Assembly (NCBI RefSeq): GCF_014654615.1
Contig: NZ_BNBB01000015.1
Location: 62,001-126,000, forward strand
DNA length: 64,000 nt
Direction of reading: 5' to 3'
DNA from: Streptosporangium violaceochromogenes
GTDB taxonomy: Bacteria > Actinomycetota > Actinomycetes > Streptosporangiales > Streptosporangiaceae
Below are positions 54,444-62,867 of this stretch, in pieces (within the stretch, counting starts at the first letter, position 1; the number at the start of each line of letters is the position of its first letter). Below the pieces are notes generated by a model. It ran no database searches. It had not been told where the DNA came from and saw nothing but the letters and a program-made list of their open reading frames with translations. The translations under genes and the position numbers were made by a program.

Positions 54444-56420
54444 TCAGTTCGGCAGGTAGCGCCGCCGCACGCTCCGGGTCACCCGGACCATGTTCCGCAT
54501 CCAGGGGACGCGCAGCGCGAGGCGCTTGAGCGGCGGGTAGCGGAGCGCGGGGCGCCCGGCGGCGGCGGAGGTGCGGACCCGCACCCGGCCGCCGAGGCTC
54601 ACCAGGACCTTGAAGCGGAGACCGATCTCCCGGTCGTCCACCCGCAGGAACGGCCTCCACTCCCCCGGGGCCAGGGAACCCGACCGGTAGACGCGCCGGA
54701 TCGGGAACTTGGCGATCAGCCGCCCGGCGAGCTGACCGGGCACCCCCGGTTCGATCAGGGCGGGCGCGCAGACCTCGTGCTCCCCCCGGGGCGAGCGGCG
54801 CAGCACCAGTTCGGCGGGCGGCCCCCCGCTCGGCGGCACGTACGGCACGGGCACCACGACGAAGACGTGGTCGCGCTGGGGGGTGACCGTCGCGCCCGGG
54901 GAGACGAGGACGATCGACTCGGCGAACGAGGCGGGCTCCACGCAGACGCCCAGCTCGCCCTCGTCGGACCACCACGGGATGACCAGCCGGCGGGAGCGGT
55001 TGGCCAGCGTGCCGGTGCAGTTGAGCGGGGAGCCGGTCACGCGGGTGCGGGCCTGGTGGGCCCCGCCGTACATGCGCACGTGGATCTCCCACAGGCCCGA
55101 GGGCAGCGGGTGGCCGAGCGCGGCCACGGCGGCGTCGAGACGGGCCTCGCCGGTGACCTGGAGCCTGATCCCGTTACGGTGCCGGCTGCGCGTCATCGAG
55201 CAGTTCACCGGCAGGAAGTAGATGAGCCCGGTGTCCTCGTGCCGGACGTAGACCTCGAAGCGGGCGCGGGAGGCGGCACGGGTGACGTCGAGCAGTTCGG
55301 GCGCCGGGGAGAGCCCGTCCAGGGCGACGGGCGGCTCCCAGGCCAGGCCGTCCTCGCCGTGGGGGACGAAGCGCATGGGCTCGCCACCGGCCCGCACGAT
55401 CTCCACGCCGAGTCCCATCACGAGCGCGCCGTCCTCCCAGCGGACGTCCTTGAGGTCGGCCTGGAGGCGAACGCCCCGCATGGCCTGGGCCAGGGTCAGG
55501 AGGTGGTCCAGGCGGCCCGCGCGCAGCAGCGCCGCGCGCACGCGCAGGTGCACGGGCAGACAGCGGTCCAGGCGCGGGGGAAAGCGCTGGACGACCAGCT
55601 CCCGCAGGGTCGTGAAGGTCGCGGCCCGGTCCCGTGAGGAGAGCGTGAAGGCGTTTCCGGTGAGCCGCCGGAGCACCGCCGTGCGGAACCAGTGCGCGTA
55701 CATCCGGTCGCGCCGGACGCCCGGCGGCACCTCGTAGTCGACGACGTCGAGGAGTTCGCGTAACTCGGCTCCGTGGACGTAGGGGTCCACCGGCGTCTCG
55801 GGCCGCTCCCCGAGGTGGCAGCAGACCCGGTCGGCGAGGATGGTGACGACCTTGGCCCGCAGGTAGGCCCGGATGACGAAGGTCTGCTCGGCGAGGATCC
55901 CCCCGGGGTCGGCGAAGGCCAGCGCCTCGCCGTCCAGGAACGCCCTGCGGTAGAGCTTGTGGGGGGTCAGCAGGGTGAGCAGGCGGTCCTCGAAGAGGTC
56001 GGCACGTTCCCGGTTGCGGTCGAAGGCCCTCAGAGGGGGTGACTGGCCGTCGACCAGCCGCCCGATGAGGATGTCGGCGTCGGCCTCCACGGCGCGGGCG
56101 TACATCCGCTCCAGGGCGTCCCGCTCCAGGCGGTCGGTCTGGTCGAGGAGGTAGACGTACTCGCCCCTGGCGACCGCCATGGCGACGTTGCGGCCCCGCA
56201 TCGGCGAGCCGGTCCCGCCCAGGTGGAGGACCCGGACGTTCGGCCGGACCGCGGCGACGGCGTCGAGACGCTGCGCGGTGCCGTCGTCGGACCCGTCGTC
56301 GGCGAAGACGACCTCGTACTCCTCGGAGTCCATCGACTGTTCCAGCACCGAGCGGATACACGCGTCGGCGGCATCGCCGGGGTTGTACACCGGCACTACG
56401 ACGCTGACCTTCACATCCAT
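54444..56420 (-). CDS. Family 2 glycosyltransferase with long C-terminal extension
   Basis: 658 residues. GT-A domain at the N-terminus: VSVVVPVYNPGDAADACIRS, VVFADDGSDDGTAQRL and GRNVAMAVARGEYVYLLDQTD. The metal-binding DxD position reads DQTD. A ~360-residue C-terminal part has beta-rich segments (FEVYVRHEDTGLIYFLPVNC, GLWEIHVRMYGGA) resembling accessory domains of teichoic-acid-type or exopolysaccharide transferases. The acceptor is unknown. No other sugar genes are adjacent; it is convergent with the tautomerase gene. Confidence 0.85.
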   Translation of the reverse strand: MDVKVSVVVPVYNPGDAADACIRSVLEQSMDSEEYEVVFADDGSDDGTAQRLDAVAAVRPNVRVLHLGGTGSPMRGRNVAMAVARGEYVYLLDQTDRLERDALERMYARAVEADADILIGRLVDGQSPPLRAFDRNRERADLFEDRLLTLLTPHKLYRRAFLDGEALAFADPGGILAEQTFVIRAYLRAKVVTILADRVCCHLGERPETPVDPYVHGAELRELLDVVDYEVPPGVRRDRMYAHWFRTAVLRRLTGNAFTLSSRDRAATFTTLRELVVQRFPPRLDRCLPVHLRVRAALLRAGRLDHLLTLAQAMRGVRLQADLKDVRWEDGALVMGLGVEIVRAGGEPMRFVPHGEDGLAWEPPVALDGLSPAPELLDVTRAASRARFEVYVRHEDTGLIYFLPVNCSMTRSRHRNGIRLQVTGEARLDAAVAALGHPLPSGLWEIHVRMYGGAHQARTRVTGSPLNCTGTLANRSRRLVIPWWSDEGELGVCVEPASFAESIVLVSPGATVTPQRDHVFVVVPVPYVPPSGGPPAELVLRRSPRGEHEVCAPALIEPGVPGQLAGRLIAKFPIRRVYRSGSLAPGEWRPFLRVDDREIGLRFKVLVSLGGRVRVRTSAAAGRPALRYPPLKRLALRVPWMRNMVRVTRSVRRRYLPN

Positions 56421-56480
56421 ACGGTCAAGCGTGCGATGTCCGCCTTCGGGAGACGGCCAGACTTGCCGACTCCTGGTGTC

Positions 56481-57209
56481 TCAGTACCAGCCCTTGGCCT
56501 GGGAATGGCCCCAAGCACCACAAGGAGTACCGTAACGGCCCTTGATGTAGCCGAGCCCCCACTCGATCTGGGTCGCCGGGTTGGTCTGCCAGTCACCGCC
56601 CGCGCTGGCCATCTTGTGCCCGGGGAGCGACTGGGGGATGCCGTAGGCGCCGCTGTAGCGGTTCATCGCCCGCTCGTTCCAGCCGCTCTCCTTCATCCAG
56701 AGCTTCTCCAGGCAGCCCCACTGGTCGCCCCAGCCTCGGGCTTCGAGCATCTGCTTGCCCAGCGCCTTGTTGCCGCTCGGGTTGGCGCTGCCCTGCGGCA
56801 GTTGCTTGGGGTCGAAGCCGCCGCCGCCCGGCGCCTCCTTGGGGATCTCGATCGGGTCGAGCGGCTCGCGGTCTTCACGGGCGGCCTTCAGCCGGTCGGC
56901 CTTGAGCGCCTGGACGGCCTGCGCCTTCAGGATGTCGGTGCTGGGGTCGGGCGCGAACGGGTCGCCCCCGCCGAACATCCGCGCCATGTCGTCCAGGGAG
57001 AGCGCGGTCGCCGGGGCGGGGGCCGAGGCGTTCTGTACGGCGGTGTAGGCGGTGAAACCCCCGCCGCCCACGAGGACGACGGCCGCCGCGCCGAGGATGA
57101 GAGCGCGCTTGGGGGTCAGCCATCCCGGCCCCTTGGCCTTCTCCGACCTGCGGGTCGTGCGGCGAGGGGGAACCGGATGCTCCTTCAACTGCGGCGATCC
57201 TGAGTTCAC
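56481..57209 (-). CDS. Secreted lytic transglycosylase-like protein
   Basis: 242 residues. A basic N-terminus with one helix (ALILGAAAVVLVGGGGFTAY), an Asp/Lys-rich linker, and a C-terminal SLT-like domain (about 150-242): LEKLWMKESGWNERAMNRYS with the catalytic-type glutamate, GAYGIPQSLPG, and a final IEWGLGYIKGRYGTPCGAW. It cleaves peptidoglycan glycan strands outside the cell. Such enzymes play a role like resuscitation factors in actinobacteria. The GTG start is weakly supported. A CRP-type box lies ~140 bases upstream. Confidence 0.87.
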   Translation of the reverse strand: MNSGSPQLKEHPVPPRRTTRRSEKAKGPGWLTPKRALILGAAAVVLVGGGGFTAYTAVQNASAPAPATALSLDDMARMFGGGDPFAPDPSTDILKAQAVQALKADRLKAAREDREPLDPIEIPKEAPGGGGFDPKQLPQGSANPSGNKALGKQMLEARGWGDQWGCLEKLWMKESGWNERAMNRYSGAYGIPQSLPGHKMASAGGDWQTNPATQIEWGLGYIKGRYGTPCGAWGHSQAKGWY

Positions 57210-57349
57210 GACCTATGAGCTTGCCGTGGGGAGGGGGGTGGTGCGCAACCTGAACGGGAGAGTTGGTTCGGTCCTCAGGGTCGCCTCCGCCGGGCTTTCC
57301 GCCGCTTACTGCCTGGTTACATGGTCTTTCTTACCACTAGCCCAACAAA

Positions 57350-57365
57350 TGTGATTTTGGTCACA
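57350..57365. promoter_or_regulatory. CRP/GlxR-type operator between transglycosylase and two-component genes
   Basis: TGTGA-TTTTGG-TCACA is a full consensus CRP box; with flanks it extends to 8-bp arms AAATGTGA/TCACATTT (57347-57368). It lies in the 306-base divergent region (57210-57515), 141 bases before the transglycosylase start and 151 before the response regulator. cAMP-dependent control of one or both is inferred. The rest of the region is structured and GC-rich but matches no riboswitch I recognise. Confidence 0.75.
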
Positions 57366-57515
57366 TTTTCCCCAGAGGGGACCATCCCCCGCGCCCCCGA
57401 TGGCGGGGGGGGCATCCGTTCCAGACTGATGGACCAGCGTTCCACTCGTGTTCACCCCGTGTCACAGTTTCGTGATGTGGTGAGCGCTATCGGGCGGAGG
57501 AAGAATAATGACCGG

Positions 57516-58190
57516 GTGGCTGGCATCCTCCTCGTCGAAGACGACCCCTCGGTCCGAACCGGCCTTGAGCTGGCGCTGAGCCGTCAGGGCCACTCCGTCA
57601 CCTCCTACGCCACCGGCGAGGAGGCACTCGACCACATCCGGGCTCGCCGCCCCGAGATCGCGATCCTGGACGTCATGCTGCCCGGGATCGACGGGGTCGA
57701 GGTGTGCCGCCGCATCAGGAAGCTGGACCAGCTGCCGGTGATCCTGCTCACCGCCAGGGGCGACGACCTCGACGTGGTCGTGGGGCTGGAGGCCGGGGCC
57801 GACGACTACGTGATCAAGCCGGTCGAGCCCCGGGTGCTCGACGCCCGGATCCGCGCCGTGCTGCGCCGGGCGGAGTCCGTCGCCTCCGACCGCATCACCT
57901 TCGGCGACCTGGTGGTCGACCGGGGGGCGCTCAAGGTCTCGCTGGCCGGCCGCGAGGTCCACCTGACCCCCACCGAGCTGCGGCTCCTGCTTGAGCTGGT
58001 CCGCCACCCCGGCCAGGTCCTGAACCGCAGATACCTCCTGCGGGCCGTGTGGGACCACACCCACGTCGCCGACTCGCGCCTGGTGGACGCCTGCGTCCAG
58101 CGGGTCCGCGCCAAGATCGAGGCGGTGCCCGCCGAACCCGAGTTCATCCACACCGTCCGCGGATTCGGCTACCGCTTCAGCCCGCCGTGA
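57516..58190 (+). CDS. OmpR-family response regulator
   Basis: 224 residues from the GTG at 57516. Receiver domain with ILLVEDDPSVRTG, phospho-acceptor Asp in AILDVMLPGIDG and VILLTARGDD/ADDYVIKP. Winged-helix DNA-binding domain with VHLTPTELRLLLELV and VHTVRGFGYRF-type ending. The GTG has AATAAT six bases upstream; GGAGGA lies too far for a normal ribosome site. The stop overlaps the histidine kinase start (GTGA). Confidence 0.92.
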   Translation: MAGILLVEDDPSVRTGLELALSRQGHSVTSYATGEEALDHIRARRPEIAILDVMLPGIDGVEVCRRIRKLDQLPVILLTARGDDLDVVVGLEAGADDYVIKPVEPRVLDARIRAVLRRAESVASDRITFGDLVVDRGALKVSLAGREVHLTPTELRLLLELVRHPGQVLNRRYLLRAVWDHTHVADSRLVDACVQRVRAKIEAVPAEPEFIHTVRGFGYRFSPP

Positions 58191-59593
58191 GGCGGATCTA
58201 CACCGGGCTGCGCGGGCGCCTGGTCATCACCTTCACCCTGATCGCGGTCACGGCCTCCGCCCTGGTCGCGGTGATCGGCTACGAGCTCGTCAAGAACCGT
58301 CTGGTCGGGCGCGCGGAGCAGGTCGCGGTGAACGAGGTGCGCGACACCCTGGAGGGGATCAGGGTGCCCATCGGCGCGGTCTGGCCGGGCGACAGCCCGC
58401 CGACCGATGCGGAGATCAGCGTGCTGCAGAAGGGCCTGCGCACGCCCGGCGGCGTGGTGGTGGTCCGCTACGAGAACTACCTCTACCCCGACGGCCCGTT
58501 CAGCATGGCCGACGTCCCCGCCGACGTCGCGGCCGGGGCCACCCGGAAGATGGTCTCCAAACGCCAGCGGATCAACGGGCGGATGTGGCTGATCATCGCC
58601 ACCCCGGTGTGGCGGATCGAGCCCATCCACACGGCCCAGCCCACCGGGATGAGCGTCGTCGTGTTCGTCCCCCTCTCCGACGAGGAGCAGATCCTGAACG
58701 ACCTGCGCCGGCCGCTGGCCACCGCCGGAGGCATCATGCTGGTCATCGCGCTGGCGGTGGCCCTGGTGTCGGCCCGGCGCGTGCTGCTGCCGGTGCGCCA
58801 GCTCGGATCGGCCGCCCGCGCGCTCGGCGCGGGCCACCTGGACACCCGGCTGCCGGTGCGGGGCCAGGACGAGCTGGCCGAGCTGACAGCGACGTTCAAC
58901 GACACGGCCGCCGCGCTGGAGCGCAGCGTGTCCGAGTTGCGCGCGCTGGAGGCGATGTCCCGCCGGTTCGTGGCCGACGTCTCCCACGAGCTGAGAACCC
59001 CCCTGACCGCGATGACCGCGGTGACCGACATGCTCTACGAGGAGGCCGAGCGGCTGCCCAGCGAGCCGGCGGCGGCCGTACGGCTGGTGCTGAGGGAGAT
59101 CGAACGGCTGCGTACACTCGTGGAACAGCTCATCGAGGCGAGCCGGTTCGACTCGGGGACGGCCACGCTCCACCTGGACACCGTGAACGTCGCCGACGCG
59201 ATCTGCGACTGCCTGGAGGTGCGGGGCTGGCTGGAGCAGGCGCGGGTGAACGTGCCCCAGGGGCTGGCCTTCACCCTCGACCCCCGGCGCTTCGACGTGA
59301 TCGTGGCGAACCTGGTGGGCAACGCGCTGCGGCACGGCGAGCCACCCGTGGTGGTGACCGCCCGCAGCACCCCGAACGGCCTGGAGATGAAGGTGCGCGA
59401 CCACGGAAAGGGCATCCCGCCATCGGATCTGCCCCATGTGTTCAACCGCTTCTACAAGGCGGGGGCACGGGGCGACGGCAGCGGGCTCGGCCTGTCCATC
59501 GCACGCGCCAACGCCCACCTGCACGGCGGCACGATCTCGGTGCGCCCGCAGGAGCCCGGCACGCTCTTCACGGTCTGGCTGCCCCCCGCATGA
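58187..59593 (+). CDS. Sensor histidine kinase
   Basis: 468 residues. Two transmembrane helices (VITFTLIAVTASALVAVIGY and AGGIMLVIALAVALVSA) enclose a ~145-residue outer sensor domain. HAMP, then the dimerisation helix with phospho-His in DVSHELRTPL, and the ATPase with NLVGNALRHG, RDHGKGIPP and GSGLGLSIARAN. It is translationally coupled to the response regulator before and the lipoprotein after. The whole trio resembles the MtrAB-LpqB arrangement, although the identity as MtrAB is not claimed. Confidence 0.93.
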   Translation: MRRIYTGLRGRLVITFTLIAVTASALVAVIGYELVKNRLVGRAEQVAVNEVRDTLEGIRVPIGAVWPGDSPPTDAEISVLQKGLRTPGGVVVVRYENYLYPDGPFSMADVPADVAAGATRKMVSKRQRINGRMWLIIATPVWRIEPIHTAQPTGMSVVVFVPLSDEEQILNDLRRPLATAGGIMLVIALAVALVSARRVLLPVRQLGSAARALGAGHLDTRLPVRGQDELAELTATFNDTAAALERSVSELRALEAMSRRFVADVSHELRTPLTAMTAVTDMLYEEAERLPSEPAAAVRLVLREIERLRTLVEQLIEASRFDSGTATLHLDTVNVADAICDCLEVRGWLEQARVNVPQGLAFTLDPRRFDVIVANLVGNALRHGEPPVVVTARSTPNGLEMKVRDHGKGIPPSDLPHVFNRFYKAGARGDGSGLGLSIARANAHLHGGTISVRPQEPGTLFTVWLPPA

Positions 59594-60138
59594 GACGCCC
59601 GGCCTGCCTTCTGCTCGGGGCCGTCCTGACGCTCGCCGCCTGCGGGATCGAGCCGACCGGGGTCCGTGAGCTGGGCAACCCCCCGGTGATCAGTTACAGC
59701 CCCACCTGGGTGACCGTCTACCTCCTGCGCGACGGCCGGCTGGAGCCGGCCAGGATCCCGGTGGGCTCCGACTCGGCCAAGAACATCGTCGACACGCTGT
59801 TCCGAGCCGGCAAGCAGCCTCCGAAGCCGGGCCTGACCAGCGCGCTCAACGACTTCAGCCACTACGACACCGAGACCACCCGGTATCACGACGACGCCCA
59901 GCGCAACGACCCCGGCGGCAACCTGGGCTACCGGCTGAGCGTGATCCTCACGGGCGGCGGCGAGATCTCCCGCGAGGGGCTCGCCCAGATCACCTGCACG
60001 ATCCGGCAGAACAAGCAGGAGAGCATCTGGAGCGTCGAGGTCACCCGGCTGTTTCCGGGGCCTCCGAAGACGTGGGGGGAGCACACCTGTTTCGAGTTCC
60101 GCAACCTCGCGGCGAAAGGGGTGCGGCTCCCCCCGTGA
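59590..60138 (+). CDS. Lipoprotein coupled to the two-component system
   Basis: 182 residues. Lipobox LTLAACG after a short signal peptide, so it is predicted to be lipid-anchored outside the membrane. The rest includes SPTWVTVYLLRDGRLEPARI, which resembles the GerM-type domain of LpqB-like proteins, and two further cysteines (ITCTIRQ, HTCFEF). The ATG overlaps the kinase stop (ATGA). It probably tunes the sensor's response to an envelope signal. Confidence 0.88.
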   Translation: MRRPACLLLGAVLTLAACGIEPTGVRELGNPPVISYSPTWVTVYLLRDGRLEPARIPVGSDSAKNIVDTLFRAGKQPPKPGLTSALNDFSHYDTETTRYHDDAQRNDPGGNLGYRLSVILTGGGEISREGLAQITCTIRQNKQESIWSVEVTRLFPGPPKTWGEHTCFEFRNLAAKGVRLPP

Positions 60139-60141
60139 TGC

Positions 60142-61467
60142 CTACAGCGTGATGTCCTCCAGCATCTCGGTGACCAGCGCGGCGATCGGCGAGCGCTCCG
60201 AGCGGGTCAGCGTGACGTGCGCGAACAGCGGGTGGCCCTTGAGCTTCTCCACCACCGCCACGACGCCGTCGTGCCTGCCCACCCGGAGGTTGTCGCGCTG
60301 GGCGACGTCATGGGTGAGCACGACCCGGGAGTTGGCGCCGATCCGGCTCAGCACCGTCAGCAGAACCCCGCGCTCCAGCGACTGCGCCTCGTCCACGATG
60401 ACGAACGCGTCGTGCAGCGAGCGGCCCCGGATGTGGGTGAGCGGGAGCACCTCCAGCATTCCCCTGTCCATGACCTCCTCGATCACCTCGGGCGTGGTGA
60501 CCGCGCCCAGGGTGTCGTAGACGGCCTGCGCCCACGGGCCCATCTTCTCGTTCTCGGTGCCGGGGAGGTAGCCCAGCTCCTGGCCGCCCACGGCGTACAG
60601 CGGGCGGAAGACGACGACCTTGCGGTGCTGGCGGCGCTCCAGCACCGCCTCCAGACCGGCGCACAGGGCCAGCGCGGACTTGCCGGTGCCCGCCCGGCCG
60701 CCCATCGAGACGATGCCGACCTCGGGGTCCATCAGGAGGTCGAGCGCGATGCGCTGCTCGGCCGAACGGCCGTGCAGGCCGAACACCTCCCGGTCGCCCC
60801 GCACCAGCCGCACCGACTTGTCCGGCAGCACCCGGCCCAGCGCCGACCCCCTGGCCGACAGCAGCCGCAGCCCGGTGTGCGTGGGCAGGTCGCGGGCCTC
60901 GGCCAGGTCGGCGGTGCCTCGCTCGAAGAGCACCTCGACGTCCTCGGTGGTCACCTGGAGTTCGGCCATGCCCGTCCATCCGGACTCCACGACGGCGATC
61001 TCGGCGAGGTACTCCTCCGCCGCCAGGCCGATCGAGGCGGCCTTGACGCGCATCGGCAGATCCTTGGAGACCAGCACCACGTCGTTCCCCTCGGCGGCGA
61101 GGGTGCGCGCCACGGTGAGGATGCGGGTGTCGTTGTCGCCGAGCCGGAAGCCGACGGGAAGGATGGACGGATCGCTGTGATTGAGCTCGACCCGGATGGT
61201 CCCCTCGCCGATCGGCATGGGCTCGTCCAGTCGTCCGTGTGTCACCCGCAGGTCGTCGAGTTGTCTCAGCGCCTTGCGCGCGAAGTATCCGAGCTCTGGA
61301 TGGTGGCGTTTGCCCTCCAGCTCGGTGATGACGACGATCGGGAGGACGACCTCGTGTTCGGCGAAGCGGCTTATCGCCGCCGGATCCGCCAGAAGGACCG
61401 AGGTGTCCAGGACGTACGTACGCCGGCCGGCGGCCGGCGACGTGGGTGAGGACGAAGGGTTTGCCAC
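60142..61467 (-). CDS. PhoH-family ATPase with N-terminal PIN domain
   Basis: 441 residues. PIN ribonuclease domain first ([45 protein letters not shown]). A PhoH P-loop domain follows with [16 protein letters not shown] and [16 protein letters not shown]-PhoH proteins are proposed RNA helicase/ribonuclease toxins or RNA-processing enzymes. The GTG at 61467 has GGGGGAG upstream; the longer frame to 61560 lacks support. It ends three bases after the convergent lipoprotein gene. Confidence 0.92.
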   Translation of the reverse strand: MANPSSSPTSPAAGRRTYVLDTSVLLADPAAISRFAEHEVVLPIVVITELEGKRHHPELGYFARKALRQLDDLRVTHGRLDEPMPIGEGTIRVELNHSDPSILPVGFRLGDNDTRILTVARTLAAEGNDVVLVSKDLPMRVKAASIGLAAEEYLAEIAVVESGWTGMAELQVTTEDVEVLFERGTADLAEARDLPTHTGLRLLSARGSALGRVLPDKSVRLVRGDREVFGLHGRSAEQRIALDLLMDPEVGIVSMGGRAGTGKSALALCAGLEAVLERRQHRKVVVFRPLYAVGGQELGYLPGTENEKMGPWAQAVYDTLGAVTTPEVIEEVMDRGMLEVLPLTHIRGRSLHDAFVIVDEAQSLERGVLLTVLSRIGANSRVVLTHDVAQRDNLRVGRHDGVVAVVEKLKGHPLFAHVTLTRSERSPIAALVTEMLEDITL

Positions 61468-61707
61468 GCGTTCTCCCCCGGGCGCCACGCGGGCGCCCTG
61501 CCATGAGCTGGGATGCGGACCGGACCCGGGACCACGCTCGCACACCCGGCGAGGAGGCACCGGCGACCGGCCCTCCTCGGCACGTGACGCAAAGGTGGGC
61601 CCTCTCCGGAGTAGGCGGGCTGCACCCGCCTACTTGTTACGGTACGTCCTGAATACCCGTCCTCCAACAGGACAGTCCTGATCAAAAACGGGCGTTCATG
61701 CGATATT

Positions 61708-62475
61708 TCAGGAGCCGTACCGTCGGTGCCGCGCGGCGTAGGAGCGAAGAGCCCGCAAGAAGTCGATCCTGCGGAAGTCAGGCCAGTAGGCCTCGCAGAA
61801 GTAGAACTCGGAGTGGGCGCTCTGCCAGAGCAGGAAGCCGGAGAGCCGCTGCTCTCCCGAGGTCCGGATGACCAGATCCGGGTCGGGCTGACCGCGCGTG
61901 TAGAGATGCTCCGCGATGTGCTCCACATCGAGGACCTCGACGAGGTCCTCGATGCTCGCGCCCTTGCTGGCGTGCTCCTGGAGAAGGGAGCGCACCGCAT
62001 CAGCGATCTCACGCCTTCCTCCATACCCAACGGCAACGTTCACAATCAAACCCGGACGGTGCGATGTCGCTTCTTTGGCGTCTTTCAGGACACGGGCCGT
62101 GTGATCGGGCAGGAGATCAAGAGCTCCCATGGGTTTGATATGCCATCCGTCGGCGACGAGCTCCTGGACCACATCCTCAATGATCTTCATCAGCAGATCG
62201 AGCTCGTCCTTGGAGCGATTGATGTTGTCGCTGGACAGCAGCCACACGGTCACGACCTCGACGCCGGCCTCCCGGCACCAGCCGAGGAGGTCGGAGATCC
62301 TGTCCGCGCCCTTGCGGTGCCCGCGGCTGACGTCGTCGAGGCCCATCGAGCGCGCCCAGCGGCGGTTTCCGTCGACGATGACGCCGACATGGCGGGGAAC
62401 CGTCGCGCGCTGACGGGACAGCTTCGCCTCCAGCCGCCGTTCGTACAGCCGGTAGACGACCTCGCGCACGCCCAT
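61708..62475 (-). CDS. Cis-isoprenyl diphosphate synthase (UppS/Rv1086 type)
   Basis: 255 residues. The signature HVGVIVDGNRRWARSMG carries the catalytic Asp, then WLLSSDNINRSKDELDLL, VNVAVGYGGRREIADAV and DLVIRTSGEQRLSGFLLWQS. The enzyme condenses isopentenyl units for the lipid carriers of cell-wall synthesis. The SSDNINR loop is more like the short-chain Z-FPP synthase group (Mycobacterium Rv1086) than classical UppS, so the product length is uncertain. GGGAGGG upstream fixes the ATG at 62475. Confidence 0.92.
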   Translation of the reverse strand: MGVREVVYRLYERRLEAKLSRQRATVPRHVGVIVDGNRRWARSMGLDDVSRGHRKGADRISDLLGWCREAGVEVVTVWLLSSDNINRSKDELDLLMKIIEDVVQELVADGWHIKPMGALDLLPDHTARVLKDAKEATSHRPGLIVNVAVGYGGRREIADAVRSLLQEHASKGASIEDLVEVLDVEHIAEHLYTRGQPDPDLVIRTSGEQRLSGFLLWQSAHSEFYFCEAYWPDFRRIDFLRALRSYAARHRRYGS

Positions 62476-62791
62476 GGAAGCCCTCCCCTCAACGCCCGCC
62501 GTCGAGGCGCCGCCAGGCAATTATCGCCGCCTCGGGGGCCTTCGCGCCCCCTCTATCGGGGTTCTGGATAAGTTGCCGGACTTCTGCGGGCCGAGGCAGG
62601 CGCGCGCCTCCGCGGCGAGCGCGCCCATGAGTGCCTCCAGCCCAGCGGAGGTGAGCATCGCTCGCGTTCCAGCTCGGCCCCGCCCCGCGTCTCGAAGGAA
62701 CGAGGAAGAGGGTATCCCCCCGCGCGGTCCATCACAACAAACCCAAAGTCGAAGAAGAGACACCCTCGGCTCGAATCACCATGAAGACGGG
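62476..62791. other. Intergenic region between isoprenyl synthase and pckG
   Basis: 316 bases with no supported gene. Open frames here on both strands lack ribosome sites and family motifs. The region should hold the promoter of the isoprenyl synthase gene. Confidence 0.5.
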
Positions 62792-62826
62792 CGTGCCCCG
62801 CCTGCTTCCTGAACAGGCGGGGCACG
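62792..62826 (-). terminator. Terminator of pckG
   Basis: Perfect 13-bp arms (62792-62804 and 62814-62826, CGTGCCCCGCCTG) with a 9-nt loop, 41 bases after the leftward pckG stop. On the minus strand it is preceded by an AT-rich stretch. Confidence 0.85.
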
Positions 62827-62867
62827 GAAAACATGTAAAGCGTATAAAGCAGGAAAAACGCGAAGCC

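Noticed and set aside
57210..57346. Structured leader of the transglycosylase as a possible c-di-AMP (ydaO) riboswitch
   Set aside because: Such switches occur before wall-lytic genes, but the conserved core (GGGGTGAAT and the CCGAACCCGTCAGC-like segment) is not present in order.
57378..57400. GGGGACCATCCCCCGCGCC resembles the start of the CRISPR repeat
   Set aside because: A single short match in a GC-rich divergent promoter region with no GGGGCCGAC end and no periodicity; chance is the simpler explanation.
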